DNA from: an uncultured Buttiauxella sp.
GTDB taxonomy: Bacteria; Pseudomonadota; Gammaproteobacteria; Enterobacterales; Enterobacteriaceae
Reading direction: 5' to 3'
NCBI GenBank assembly: GCA_946480445.1
Contig: CAMLJN010000008.1
Span: 62,001 to 126,000, forward strand
DNA length: 64,000 nucleotides
Below, in pieces: positions 45,244 to 55,076 of this stretch. Below the pieces are notes generated by a model, which had not been told where the DNA came from, did no database searches, and worked only from the letters and a program-made list of their open reading frames with translations. How positions within the stretch are numbered: the first letter of the stretch is position 1; every line of letters starts with the position of its first letter. The translations under genes were made by a program, and so were the position numbers.

Positions 45244-47313
45244 TTACTGTAGCAGGGAAATATCCGCTACCTGCAGGAACAGCTCGCGCAGTTTGGACAG
45301 CAGCGTCAGGCGATTGATACGCAGCTCTTTATCTTCTGCGTTGACCATCACCTTATCGAAGAACTCATCCACCGGCTCGCGCAGGTTAGCCAGCTCTTCC
45401 AGGGCTTCCTGATAGCGCCCATCCGCGAATAGCGGCTCCAGCTTATCGCGCAGCACAACCAGGTTGGTCGCCAGGCGAATTTCTTCGGCTTCTTTCAGAA
45501 CCGAGGCGTGAACATGGTCGTTCAGCTGTTCGTCAGATTTCGCCAGAATATTAGACACGCGTTTGTTTGCCGCAGCCAGAGCTGCTGCCGCTTCCAGCGT
45601 GCGGAAGTGGGATACGGCCTTCATACGCGCATCGAAATCTGCCGGTTTGGTTGGACGACGAGCCAGCACCGCCTGGATGGTATCCACGCTGTGGCCTTCT
45701 TCCTGATACCAGGCGCGGAAACGGCCCAGCATAAAGTCGATCACGTCATCGACAACCTTCTGATTGGTCAACTTGCTGCCGTACAGGCGCACGGCCTCTT
45801 CGGTCAGGGTTTGCAGATCCAGCGGCAGGTTTTTCTCGACGATAATACGCAGCACGCCAAGGGCTGCACGACGCAGAGCAAACGGGTCTTTGTCGCCTTT
45901 CGGGTGCTGGCCGATGCCGAAGATACCCGCGAGGGTGTCCATCTTATCGGCAATAGCCACGGCGCAGGCCACGAGGTTAGACGGCAGCTCATCGCCTGCG
46001 AAACGCGGCTGATACTGCTCGTTCAGCGCAACGGCCACATCTTCTGCTTCGCCGTCATGGCGTGCATAGTGCATGCCCATTACACCCTGGGTGTCGGTGA
46101 ACTCGAAGACCATGTTGGTCATCAGGTCGCACTTGGACAGCAGGCCTGCGCGGGTTGCGTGATTCACGTCTGCGCCGATCTGCCCGGCGATCCAGCCGGA
46201 AAGTGCTTCGATACGGTTGGTTTTGTCGCGCAACGTACCGAGTTCTTTCTGGAACAGCACGGTTTCCAGACGCGGCAGGTTATCTTCCAGACGCTTTTTG
46301 CGGTCGGTATTAAAGAAGAATTCGGCATCCGCCAGGCGGGGACGAACGACCTTTTCGTTACCTGAGATAATCTGCACCGGGTCTTTGGACTCAATATTCG
46401 CCACAAAGATAAAGTTTGGCAGCAGTTTGCCGTCGTTCGCGTACACCGGGAAGTACTTCTGATCGCCCTTCATGGTGTGCACCAGCGCTTCCGCAGGCAC
46501 GGCGAGGAATTTCTCTTCAAACTTAGCGGTAAGCACTACCGGCCATTCAACCAGCGAGGTCACTTCTTCCAGCAGGCTTTCGCTCAGATCAGCGTTGCCA
46601 CCGATTTTACGTGCCGCTTCTTCAGCGCCCTGTTTGATCGTGGCTTTGCGTTGTTCGTAGTCGGCGATAACTTTGCCGCGCTCCAGCAGAATCTGCGGAT
46701 ACTGGTCGGCGTGATCGATGGTGAACTCAGGCTCGCCCATAAAGCGGTGGCCGCGGATCACACGGTCAGACGCAATACCCAGGATGGTTGCCGGAATGAC
46801 TTTGTCGCCCAGCAGCAGGGTCACGGTGTGAACCGGACGCACGAAGTGCGTGTCGTTGGCACCCCAGCGCATCAGTTTTGGAATCGGCAGCTTAGTCAGC
46901 GCGGTGGCAATCATCGCAGGCAGCAGGGCTTCCACGCTCTCGCCTTTAACGTGTGCGCGGTACATCAGCCATTCGCCTTTATCGGTCGCCAGACGCTCGG
47001 CCTGATCGACGGTAATGCCGCAGCCGCGAGCCCAGCCTTCGGCGGCCTTGCTCGGTTTGCCTTCTGCATCAAAGGCGGCAGAAATGGCCGGGCCGCGTTT
47101 TTCAACTTCGCGATCGGGTTGAGCGGCGGCAAGGTTGGCGATTTTCAGCGCCAGGCGGCGAGGCGCCGCAAACCATTTGACTTCGCCGTGGGCAACGTTC
47201 GCCGCATCCAGTTCCGCCGTTACGTTTGCAGCAAAGGATTCCGCCAGGCTGCGCAGGGCTTTTGGTGGCAGTTCTTCAGTGCCGATCTCCACCAGAAAAG
47301 TTTTTTCAGACAT
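45244..47313 (-). CDS. glyS: Glycyl-tRNA synthetase beta subunit
   Basis: This 689-residue subunit matches E. coli GlyS in length. Family stretches include [19 protein letters not shown] at the N-terminus and [11 protein letters not shown] in the HD-like core, with a C-terminal DALR-type anticodon-binding region. With GlyQ it forms the alpha2beta2 enzyme that charges tRNA-Gly. It lies ten bases after glyQ. Confidence 0.97.
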   Translation of the reverse strand: MSEKTFLVEIGTEELPPKALRSLAESFAANVTAELDAANVAHGEVKWFAAPRRLALKIANLAAAQPDREVEKRGPAISAAFDAEGKPSKAAEGWARGCGITVDQAERLATDKGEWLMYRAHVKGESVEALLPAMIATALTKLPIPKLMRWGANDTHFVRPVHTVTLLLGDKVIPATILGIASDRVIRGHRFMGEPEFTIDHADQYPQILLERGKVIADYEQRKATIKQGAEEAARKIGGNADLSESLLEEVTSLVEWPVVLTAKFEEKFLAVPAEALVHTMKGDQKYFPVYANDGKLLPNFIFVANIESKDPVQIISGNEKVVRPRLADAEFFFNTDRKKRLEDNLPRLETVLFQKELGTLRDKTNRIEALSGWIAGQIGADVNHATRAGLLSKCDLMTNMVFEFTDTQGVMGMHYARHDGEAEDVAVALNEQYQPRFAGDELPSNLVACAVAIADKMDTLAGIFGIGQHPKGDKDPFALRRAALGVLRIIVEKNLPLDLQTLTEEAVRLYGSKLTNQKVVDDVIDFMLGRFRAWYQEEGHSVDTIQAVLARRPTKPADFDARMKAVSHFRTLEAAAALAAANKRVSNILAKSDEQLNDHVHASVLKEAEEIRLATNLVVLRDKLEPLFADGRYQEALEELANLREPVDEFFDKVMVNAEDKELRINRLTLLSKLRELFLQVADISLLQ

Positions 47314-47322
47314 GGCAGCCTC

Positions 47323-48234
47323 TTATTTATTCTTATTGCACATCGGGAAGCCAAGCGCTTCACGGGAAGCGTAGTAGGCTTCGGCCACGGCTTTGGTCAG
47401 CGTACGAATACGCAGAATGTAGCGCTGGCGCTCGGTGACAGAGATGGCCTTACGCGCGTCCAGCAGGTTGAAACTGTGGGCTGCTTTCAGAATGCGCTCG
47501 TATGCAGGCAGCGGCAGCGGAGTTTCCAGCGCCAGTAGGTGCTGCGCTTCTTTCTCATACTGCTCGAAGCAGGAGAAGAGGAAATCCACATCCGCGTGTT
47601 CGAAGTTGTAGGTTGATTGCTCAACTTCGTTCTGATGGAACACGTCGCCGTAGGTCGTTTTACCCAGCGGACCGTCGCTCCAGACCAGGTCGTAAACGCT
47701 GTCCACGCCCTGGATGTACATCGCCAGACGCTCTAAACCGTAGGTGATTTCCCCGGTCACCGGTTTACATTCCAGGCCGCCAACCTGCTGGAAGTAGGTG
47801 AACTGCGTCACTTCCATGCCGTTGAGCCACACTTCCCAGCCCAGACCCCAGGCACCCAGCGTCGGGTTTTCCCAGTTGTCTTCTACGAAGCGAATATCAT
47901 GGATCGTTGGGTCCATACCCAGCTCTTTAAGCGACCCGAGGTACAGCTCCTGAATATTGTCCGGGGACGGCTTAATCACCACCTGGAACTGATAATAATG
48001 CTGTAAGCGGTTCGGGTTCTCACCGTAGCGGCCATCGGTTGGACGGCGGGACGGCTGCACATAAGCGGTGGCCATAGGTTCTGGCCCTAAAGCCCGCAGG
48101 CAGGTCATTGGGTGAGAGGTGCCGGCGCCGACTTCCATGTCCAGAGGTTGAACAATGGTGCAGCCCTGGCGAGCCCAGTAATCCTGTAACGTCAGGATCA
48201 GGCCCTGAAAGGTCTTGGTATCAAACTTTTGCAT
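47323..48234 (-). CDS. glyQ: Glycyl-tRNA synthetase alpha subunit
   Basis: This 303-residue class II catalytic subunit has family hallmarks [41 protein letters not shown] and [19 protein letters not shown]. It binds glycine and ATP. It is the first gene of the glyQS operon. Confidence 0.97.
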   Translation of the reverse strand: MQKFDTKTFQGLILTLQDYWARQGCTIVQPLDMEVGAGTSHPMTCLRALGPEPMATAYVQPSRRPTDGRYGENPNRLQHYYQFQVVIKPSPDNIQELYLGSLKELGMDPTIHDIRFVEDNWENPTLGAWGLGWEVWLNGMEVTQFTYFQQVGGLECKPVTGEITYGLERLAMYIQGVDSVYDLVWSDGPLGKTTYGDVFHQNEVEQSTYNFEHADVDFLFSCFEQYEKEAQHLLALETPLPLPAYERILKAAHSFNLLDARKAISVTERQRYILRIRTLTKAVAEAYYASREALGFPMCNKNK

Positions 48235-48352
48235 GTTGATTTGGCACGCGTTCGAGTAGGTTTAAAGTGAAGCGGTCAGTATACCCGTTGACCGCAAGAT
48301 ATACAGCCTGAATCCGCGCGCAAAAGAGGGCTGTTTGGCTGCCGTTGCGGGT

Positions 48353-48670
48353 TTAAGAGGTCGAAAGGTGTAAAAATTGACCTTCCTGGTCAAAGGAGCA
48401 GGTAAATTCCTCGTGGCGCTCGGTGGCTCCTTTTATCTCAACACTCCCCTGATATTGCTCAATATCCATCAGGGTGATGCGCTGCTCACGCGTGTTGTAG
48501 CGATACGCCGCTTCCTGCTTGCAGATCTCGATCATCTGCGCGTTTTGCGCAGCCGGTGGGTGAGTATTTTGCGCGAACTGCTGGGGCTTTTGTTGGCTGC
48601 TGCAACCGCCCAGTAAGAAAAGGACGAGGGGGAGCGCGCGGACGCAATTTTTTTTCTCTGGCATCATCAT
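48353..48670 (-). CDS. ysaB: Lipoprotein YsaB
   Basis: This 105-residue lipoprotein has lipobox LGGC (~Cys23). The conserved C-terminal half ICKQEAAYRYNTREQ, QYQGSVEIKG and FTCSFDQEGQFLHLS follows E. coli YsaB, as does the position after glyQ. The two remaining cysteines may form a disulfide in the periplasm. The function is unknown. Confidence 0.88.
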   Translation of the reverse strand: MMMPEKKNCVRALPLVLFLLGGCSSQQKPQQFAQNTHPPAAQNAQMIEICKQEAAYRYNTREQRITLMDIEQYQGSVEIKGATERHEEFTCSFDQEGQFLHLSTS

Positions 48671-48762
48671 AAGGTATCTGTAAGTTAAACTTATTATTGT
48701 TATTCACTATTTACTAGCCGCCCGCATTCTGCAAATCCAGAACGCCGCAGAGTGGGGGGCTG

Positions 48763-48830
48763 ACAAAGAAGGAAGAAGCGTGGTTTTCCTTCTTTGTGGC
48801 GATCGGCTGAAAATCAATAAATTGATTTTC
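48763..48830. repeat. Two-hairpin intergenic element, copy 2 (inverted)
   Basis: The ACAAAGAAGGAAGAA / TTTTCCTTCTTTGT hairpin (48763-48797) is followed by GAAAATCAAT-AA-ATTGATTTTC (48809-48830). As reverse complement it reproduces copy 1 at 39514-39582 in order and spacing. Confidence 0.8.
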
Positions 48831-48925
48831 TTTGTTTTTTATCAGGTGACCTCTGCTTATCCTGCGAAAGGATGAGGTATGGCATCAGTCTGAGAGGGGT
48901 ATTTTAAGGTGGTACAGAGGAACGA

Positions 48926-49921
48926 ATGCAGCAAAAAATAAACTGGATCGATAATTTGCGCGGCATAGCGTGTCTGATGGTGGTGATGATTCACACCACC
49001 ACCTGGTACATCACCAATGCGAACATTGTTACGCCCTTTAGCAGGGATTTGTCGAACGTGCTGAATTCGGCTTCCCGGGTCAGCGTGCCGCTGTTCTTTA
49101 TGATCTCCGGCTATTTGTTCTTCGGCGAACGCAGCGCCCAACAGCGCCATTTTCTGCGCATCGCGCTCTGCCTGCTGTTTTACAGCGTTATTTCGCTTCT
49201 CTACATCAAAGCGTTAACGCCGATTAATACCGGGCTTTCACTGCGCTATATCCTGCAAAAGCCGGTGTTTTACCACCTGTGGTTTTTCTTCGCGATTATC
49301 GTGATTTACCTGCTTTCGCCGCTTATTCAGGTGAAAAAGGTCAACGCGACGGTGATTCTGGGGCTGATGGTTTTGCTCGGCGTTATCGCCAACCCCAATA
49401 CCGTACCGCAAACCCTGGACGGCGTGAAATGGATGCCGATTAACCTCTATGTTCGGGGAGATACGTTTTACTACGTGCTGTATGGCCTGCTTGGTCGGGC
49501 GGTGGGAATGTTGGAAACTGAAAAGGGCTGGATCAGCGGCCTGGCGGGCGGGCTGTTTGCCCTGTGTGTTATCTCGATTTCATTGGGGACGCATAAACAG
49601 CTGGCAATTAACGGCAATTTTGCCGACACCTTCTATGTTTACTGCGGGCCACTGGTGTTTATCGCCGCCATTAGCCTGTTTGTGCTGGTGAAAAATGGCC
49701 TGAACTCGCGTCCGCTGCCGGGGCTGGCATTTATCTCAAGCCATTCGCTGGGGATCTACGGATTTCACGCGCTGATTATTCACTTCCTGCGCACGCACGG
49801 CTATCAGCTAACCAGCTCGCCGGTGCTGGATATTCTGTGGATCTTTGGCGCGACGCTCGCGGGCAGCCTGCTGCTGTCGATGGGGTTACAACGGATTGAT
49901 AGGCGCAGGTTGGTGAGCTAA
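48926..49921 (+). CDS. wecH: O-acetyltransferase WecH
   Basis: This 331-residue inner-membrane acyltransferase_3 protein has about ten hydrophobic helices and the N-terminal motif [19 protein letters not shown] with the catalytic histidine. [15 protein letters not shown] segment follows. In E. coli WecH (YiaH) O-acetylates enterobacterial common antigen. Its 3' end overlaps the convergent GlxA-like gene by four bases. Confidence 0.92.
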   Translation: MQQKINWIDNLRGIACLMVVMIHTTTWYITNANIVTPFSRDLSNVLNSASRVSVPLFFMISGYLFFGERSAQQRHFLRIALCLLFYSVISLLYIKALTPINTGLSLRYILQKPVFYHLWFFFAIIVIYLLSPLIQVKKVNATVILGLMVLLGVIANPNTVPQTLDGVKWMPINLYVRGDTFYYVLYGLLGRAVGMLETEKGWISGLAGGLFALCVISISLGTHKQLAINGNFADTFYVYCGPLVFIAAISLFVLVKNGLNSRPLPGLAFISSHSLGIYGFHALIIHFLRTHGYQLTSSPVLDILWIFGATLAGSLLLSMGLQRIDRRRLVS

Positions 49922-50835
49922 GCGTTACGGGCGCGGGCGCGGTGGAGCTGACGCGGGGAGGAAAAACCTGCCGCCAGCGCGGCCTGTTCCATACGCTGTC
50001 CCTGCAATAAACGCTGCTCGGCTACGGCCAGGCGCAGCTGTTCAAGGTAGTCCCGCACGGATATTCCCAGATGCTGTTGAAAAAGGCGCGACAGGTGCCG
50101 GGCGCTGACGTGCACTTTATCGGCAATCTCCTGCACTCCCCAGCCAAGCTCAGGTGATGCAGAGAGTAAATCCTGGGCTCGGTGCACGGCCGGATGAATA
50201 TGGTTGCGATAGCGCAGCCACGGCGAAAGCTGCGGGTCATCGCCTGAGCGACGGAACCACACGACCATCTCGCGGGCCACGTCCAGCGCGGCTTTTGGCC
50301 CACAGTAACGGTTAATCAGATGCAGGGAAAGATCGATGCCGGAGGTGATCCCGGCGCTGCTCCAGATACCCCGGTCTTCAACAAAAATGCGGTTGTCCTT
50401 CACCTGCGCAGTTGGGGCGGCGGCGCGTAACCTCGCCAGAACATCATGGTGGGTGGTGCACTGCACGCCGTTCATCAGCCCGGCTTTTGCCGCCAGCAGG
50501 GACCCGGAGCAGATGCACATCAGATTAAGCCGCTGGCTGTGAATATGCGGCTGTAGCCGGGTTAGCCAGCGACGCACCTGCTCCGCCTGAGGGGTAGCAA
50601 AATAGCGGCTGGAATCACAAACGCCCGGCAGAACAAGCAGGCTGCCGGGAGGAAAACTCTCCGGCAGGGGGGCGATGCCGCCGAAGCTTAGCCCGATCGA
50701 GGTGGTGACCTGCGTGTCCGGGCCGATGAAATGCAGGTGAAAAGCGTCACCCGCCAGGGTCAGCGTTTCCGCAGGCCCCGTCAGATCGAGCGACAGCACA
50801 CCAGGCAAGACCACGAACCAGACCCCAACACTCAT
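49918..50835 (-). CDS. GlxA-family transcriptional regulator (DJ-1/PfpI + AraC)
   Basis: This 305-residue protein has a DJ-1/PfpI-like domain (~1-170), including the nucleophile-elbow region [18 protein letters not shown], and a C-terminal AraC-type double helix-turn-helix (~205-305; [34 protein letters not shown]). The start at 50835 overlaps the isochorismatase-like gene stop (ATGA), so it follows that gene in an operon. It probably senses a small molecule linked to that hydrolase. Confidence 0.88.
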   Translation of the reverse strand: MSVGVWFVVLPGVLSLDLTGPAETLTLAGDAFHLHFIGPDTQVTTSIGLSFGGIAPLPESFPPGSLLVLPGVCDSSRYFATPQAEQVRRWLTRLQPHIHSQRLNLMCICSGSLLAAKAGLMNGVQCTTHHDVLARLRAAAPTAQVKDNRIFVEDRGIWSSAGITSGIDLSLHLINRYCGPKAALDVAREMVVWFRRSGDDPQLSPWLRYRNHIHPAVHRAQDLLSASPELGWGVQEIADKVHVSARHLSRLFQQHLGISVRDYLEQLRLAVAEQRLLQGQRMEQAALAAGFSSPRQLHRARARNA

Positions 50836-51374
50836 GATAACGCCTCCAGGCACTCTGTGACGGTTTGCACTTCGGCGAAACGCCCTTGCAGCACCGTTTC
50901 CGTTCTGTGGCGCAGGGTCGCGGCATCCAGCGTAACGCCTTTCCACTGCAGCGGGAAGGTCAGCATGGCTTCGCTGACAAAAGAAACGCGGTAACCCAGG
51001 TCTGAAGCCACGCGGGTGGTGGTTTCGCAGCACTGCTCGGTACGCAGGCCGCAGATGATCAGATGGTTAATATCACGGGTTCGCAGCCAGTAATCCAGAC
51101 CCGTATCGGTAAATGCGTTATGGACATGCTTTTCAAAGGTGGCCTCTGCCTTGTGGGTGAGAAAAGGCATCGGCTTTACAAAACCGGAAGCTCGCGAAAA
51201 CGGGCCGTCCCCGTCCTCGTGAAAAATATCCACGACGGGAATAGCCAAATCCTGGCAGCCCGCAATCAGGCGGGTTATCGCCTGCTCAAACGCCGGGACA
51301 TCGTCTTTCTGCCAGTAAGCGCGATGGAAAAAGGATTGCTGTGTGTCGATATTAATCAGGGCTGAACGGGACAT
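50832..51374 (-). CDS. Isochorismatase-like cysteine hydrolase
   Basis: This 180-residue enzyme has the catalytic aspartate in LINIDTQQSF, a lysine in the TFEKHVHNAF region and the cysteine in GLRTEQCCETTTRVASDLGY. The family hydrolyses amides or vinyl ethers such as nicotinamide and isochorismate; the substrate here is unknown. GAGGAG is seven bases before ATG 51374. The first gene of the pair, it is coupled to the GlxA-like regulator. Confidence 0.88.
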   Translation of the reverse strand: MSRSALINIDTQQSFFHRAYWQKDDVPAFEQAITRLIAGCQDLAIPVVDIFHEDGDGPFSRASGFVKPMPFLTHKAEATFEKHVHNAFTDTGLDYWLRTRDINHLIICGLRTEQCCETTTRVASDLGYRVSFVSEAMLTFPLQWKGVTLDAATLRHRTETVLQGRFAEVQTVTECLEALS

Positions 51375-51674
51375 TTTCGGACTCCTCATCGGTAGGTGTG
51401 AAACCATTGTGACAAGGGGGTTGGCGATTGCTAAGACCAGAAACGGACAGAGTGAGGGTGGTTTGGGACCTGTTCTAAAAAGGAGGTTAAATTGCAGGGG
51501 AGCATCCTCTAACCGCCGCTCCAGTATTTATATTCGGTTTTTAAAAATGAGCACTCCGCCACGTCGAAAGGGCATTGTAAACAGTACTGCGAGATTCAGG
51601 CGAAAAAAAACGCCTTCGAATTGAAGGCGCTTAAGATGTTTTATTTTAATAACTTTATTTTAACAACGCTGTTT
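51375..51674. other. Intergenic region with bax terminator
   Basis: There is no gene. The minus-strand terminator is CGCCTTC-GAATT-GAAGGCG at 51611-51629 with an eight-base T-run (51603-51610), placed downstream of bax. Confidence 0.75.
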
Positions 51675-52526
51675 TTATAATTCGGTACCAGCCATTAAAC
51701 GCTGGTTGCTCTGATACATCGCGAACAGGTAATTGTTATAGCTATTACCCCTCGTCGAATAACCTTTCAGCTTATGAATCATATTGCTGGCGGTCACTGC
51801 CTGGTCTGCTTTACGCAGCTGCGCACGCGACTTACGGAAAGATTTATAGGCCGGATGCGTATTCAGATTGATGACGTAGGCATTCACCCCTTCCTTCACC
51901 GAAGTGTAGTGCTGGTAACCTTTTACCTTACCGGTTCCGCTGTTGCAGTGACGTGCGCCACACTTCATGCCGAACAGGTTATTGTTGCTACGGGCAAGCT
52001 TAGAGGTACCCCAGCCGCTTTCCGCCGCCGCCATCGTTGCCACCATGTTGGTTGGAATGATGTCGACCTTTTCCATCAGCTGATTCCACGGCACATGCCT
52101 GGTGTTGCCGTTCCACGCGATTTTATAACGTTGGGTAAGGGCTTTCAGACGAGTGCGTTCAGACGGCGACCAGCGCTTCTCGTACTGCTTGGAAACAAGC
52201 CAGTTACGATCTGCAGTGATAGCAGCATTTTGACTGGTAATATAAGGCATGACCGTCCGGAGAAACGCTTTTTTTCTTGGTGTTCCGGAAGGGTATTTTC
52301 GCAAATCAGGGAGAGATGCCAGTTCACTATTGCGAGAATACTCTTTCTTACTACTTGCCTGTTTTTTACCTGAAACTTTAGAGCTGTGTGGCTTACTTTT
52401 TGTTTTTACTGCATGGGCTGTATGCGATTTTGGCTCATGTTTACTGGCTAATACCCCAGCGGAAAAACTGAAGGTCAGTAACATAAGTATCGCCGCCCCA
52501 AATCGTCGGATTGGGGTTGATATCAT
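51675..52526 (-). CDS. bax: Bax glucosaminidase-family protein
   Basis: This 283-residue exported protein has a Sec signal (AAILMLLTFSFSAGVLA) and a basic Lys/Ser/His-rich linker (~30-70). The glucosaminidase domain follows (~130-280), with MAAAESGWGTSKLARSNNNLFGMKC carrying the catalytic glutamate. It likely cuts peptidoglycan between GlcNAc and MurNAc. It is divergent from malS, as in E. coli. Confidence 0.92.
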   Translation of the reverse strand: MISTPIRRFGAAILMLLTFSFSAGVLASKHEPKSHTAHAVKTKSKPHSSKVSGKKQASSKKEYSRNSELASLPDLRKYPSGTPRKKAFLRTVMPYITSQNAAITADRNWLVSKQYEKRWSPSERTRLKALTQRYKIAWNGNTRHVPWNQLMEKVDIIPTNMVATMAAAESGWGTSKLARSNNNLFGMKCGARHCNSGTGKVKGYQHYTSVKEGVNAYVINLNTHPAYKSFRKSRAQLRKADQAVTASNMIHKLKGYSTRGNSYNNYLFAMYQSNQRLMAGTEL

Positions 52527-52837
52527 AAGATCTCCTGGGCGGATCGTTGCGTCTCGTGTGCCTTAATAGTCAAAGGATTCGAAGAAATAAGGGCGAATAC
52601 TACCAAAAATAACCTTCCAGGGCACCTAAAGAAATAATCCGATTCTGAAAGGATGTCACGTACGATCTTCTTATGGCCGACAAAAGTATCGTGATATGCG
52701 AGAGTTATCGCATATTTTAGCGAAATGAGACGGCGATCGCTCACCCTGCTCTCTCCTCCCTCCGGACGCCCCCTCAGGATGAATAACACCTGCAAAAACA
52801 ATGTCACACTGGTGAAAAAACACCCGTGGGCAAAAAA
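52527..52837. promoter_or_regulatory. bax-malS divergent promoter region
   Basis: About 310 bases, no gene. On the minus strand near 52750, GGGAGGAGAG resembles the MalT box GGGGAKGAGG. MalT activates malS in E. coli. Support for the individual site is weak. Confidence 0.35.
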
Positions 52838-54856
52838 ATGAAAAAAATTCCTCTGCTGCTGCTCGTCTTTCCCGGTCTGGCTTTCGCAAACTGGTCGGCG
52901 CCTGGGCTGAATGCCTTTAAAGAATCCACCCCGGGGCTGTTTGTAAGTGATACGAAGCTTGCAAAAGGCGCGTTACCCTTAGCCCTGAAGCAGGAAGGCG
53001 CCTGCTGGCAACCTGCCGAAACCGTGAGGCTCAATCAGATGCTATCGCTAAAGCCCTGCGAGGGAGAGACGCCGCAGTGGAAACTGTTCCGTGAAGGTGA
53101 TTATCAGGTGCAGATTGATACGCGTAGCGGCACGCCTACACTGATGCTGAGCGTGAGAAGTACTCCGACAACCGCCTCCGCAGATGTCACTCGCCAGTGT
53201 CCAAAATGGGATGGCAAACCCCTAACGGTGGACGTGAGCAAAACCTTTGCCGAAGGCAGCGGGGTGCGTGATTTTTACAGCGGGCAAACGGCCACCGTTC
53301 GGCAGGGGAAGATAACCCTGATGCCTGCGGCAAACAGCAACGGCCTGCTGCTGCTGGAAAGCGCTGCCACGGAGAAAACAGCCCCGTTTAGCTGGCAGAA
53401 CGCGACAGTTTATTTTGTGCTTACCGATCGTTTTGCGAACGGCAATCCGGGCAACGACAACAGCTATGGGCGTCATAAAGACGGTATGCAGGAGATCGGC
53501 ACCTTCCACGGCGGCGATCTGGCGGGCTTAATCGACAAGCTGGATTATCTGCAAAATCTCGGCGTTAACGCCCTGTGGATCAGCTCGCCGCTGGAACAAA
53601 TCCACGGCTGGGTGGGCGGAGGCACAAAAGGAGACTTCCCTCACTACGCCTATCACGGCTACTACACTCTGGATTGGACGAAGCTTGATGCAAACATGGG
53701 CAGCGAAGACGACCTGCGCAGGCTGGTGGACGAGGCCCACAAACGAGGCATACGCATCCTGTTTGATATTGTGATGAACCACACCGGCTACGCCACGCTT
53801 GCGGATATGCAGGAATATCAATTCGGCTCGCTCTATCTCAAAGGCGACGAGCTGACGAAGACCCTGGGTAAACGCTGGACAGACTGGCAGCCCGGCCCCG
53901 GCCAGAGCTGGCATACGTTTAACGACTATATTAACTTCAGCGATAAAACGGCCTGGCAAAGCTGGTGGGGTAAAAACTGGATACGTACTGACATTGGCGA
54001 CTATGACAACCCGGGCTTTGACGATCTCTCCATGTCACTCGCTTTCCTGCCGGACCTGAAAACGGAATCCAGGCAGGCGGCTGGCCTGCCGGTGTTTTAC
54101 CGCCATAAGCCGGATACGCACGCCAAAGAAATTGCGGGCTATACCGTGCGGGACTACATGACCCACTGGCTCAGTAAGTGGGTGCGTGATTACGGTATTG
54201 ACGGCTTCCGGGTTGATACGGCTAAACACGTTGAAAAAGATGCATGGAAACAGTTGAAGGACCGGTCGGTTGAAGCTCTGGCCGCGTGGAAGCAGGCCAA
54301 CCCCGACAAGAAGCTGGACGATTCGCCGTTCTGGATGACGGGCGAGTCATGGGGCCACGGCGTAATGAAAAGCGACTATTACAGCAGCGGGTTTGACGCG
54401 ATGATCAATTTTGATTATCAGGAGCAGGCCGCGAAGGCAACGGCGTGCCTGGCAAATATCGACATGACCTGGCAGCAGATGGCTGAGAAATTGCAGACGT
54501 TCAACGTACTTAGCTACCTTTCTTCGCACGATACCCGTCTGTTCCGCGAAGGAGGCCAGCGTGCCGCCGAGCTGCTGTTGCTCGCCCCAGGCGCGGTGCA
54601 GATTTTCTACGGCGACGAAACTGAACGCCCGTTTGGCCCGACAGGCTCAGATCCGCTTCAGGGCACCCGCTCCGGGATGAACTGGGGGCAGAACGCCGCC
54701 ACGCTCGCGCACTGGGAGAAGATAAGCCAGTTCCGTGCCCGGCACCCGGCAATAGGGGCGGGCAGGCAGACCACGTTGAGTATGAAAGAAGGTTATGGGT
54801 TTAACCGCCAGAGCGGCGATGACAAGGTGATGGTGGTGTGGGCGGGGAACCTTTAG
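52838..54856 (+). CDS. malS: Periplasmic alpha-amylase MalS
   Basis: This 672-residue GH13 enzyme has a Sec signal ending LAFA. Catalytic regions: DIVMNHTGY (I), GFRVDTAKHV (II, nucleophile Asp), FWMTGESWGHG (III, acid/base Glu) and YLSSHDTRLF (IV). It cleaves long maltodextrins in the periplasm so that short ones enter through the maltose transporter. The ATG at 52838 is taken because it begins the signal peptide; a GTG four codons upstream is in frame. Confidence 0.95.
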   Translation: MKKIPLLLLVFPGLAFANWSAPGLNAFKESTPGLFVSDTKLAKGALPLALKQEGACWQPAETVRLNQMLSLKPCEGETPQWKLFREGDYQVQIDTRSGTPTLMLSVRSTPTTASADVTRQCPKWDGKPLTVDVSKTFAEGSGVRDFYSGQTATVRQGKITLMPAANSNGLLLLESAATEKTAPFSWQNATVYFVLTDRFANGNPGNDNSYGRHKDGMQEIGTFHGGDLAGLIDKLDYLQNLGVNALWISSPLEQIHGWVGGGTKGDFPHYAYHGYYTLDWTKLDANMGSEDDLRRLVDEAHKRGIRILFDIVMNHTGYATLADMQEYQFGSLYLKGDELTKTLGKRWTDWQPGPGQSWHTFNDYINFSDKTAWQSWWGKNWIRTDIGDYDNPGFDDLSMSLAFLPDLKTESRQAAGLPVFYRHKPDTHAKEIAGYTVRDYMTHWLSKWVRDYGIDGFRVDTAKHVEKDAWKQLKDRSVEALAAWKQANPDKKLDDSPFWMTGESWGHGVMKSDYYSSGFDAMINFDYQEQAAKATACLANIDMTWQQMAEKLQTFNVLSYLSSHDTRLFREGGQRAAELLLLAPGAVQIFYGDETERPFGPTGSDPLQGTRSGMNWGQNAATLAHWEKISQFRARHPAIGAGRQTTLSMKEGYGFNRQSGDDKVMVVWAGNL

Positions 54857-54876
54857 CGTTAACAGCCCGCCCCGGA

Positions 54877-54923
54877 CGCCCTCATCCTGCTTTTCTCCCC
54901 CGGAGAGGGCCGGGGTGAGGGCG
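54877..54923 (+). terminator. malS terminator built on a REP-like GC-rich repeat
   Basis: CGCCCTCA (54877-54884) and TGAGGGCG (54916-54923) frame inner GGCCGGGG-type sequence and are followed by ATTTTTTT. The CCCTCACCCCGGCCCTCTCC-like sequence on the minus strand is a familiar dispersed repeat in enterobacterial genomes. Confidence 0.65.
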
Positions 54924-55076
54924 ATTTTTTTCTGGAGCAGAAAACAATATTCTGTGCTGTCCTTGCCGAAATATGAAGCATATTACCATTGGCGGGCCAT
55001 CTTTAAGGCATTTGCACCACGACTTCTGCGGCGCTATGGTTAACCTCTTTTGGACAGTAAGCGACAGATCTTCGTT

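Noticed and set aside
46477-47538. Plus-strand frame of 353 codons over glyS/glyQ
   Set aside because: It is a shadow of two essential genes in GC-rich sequence, with no recognisable domain.
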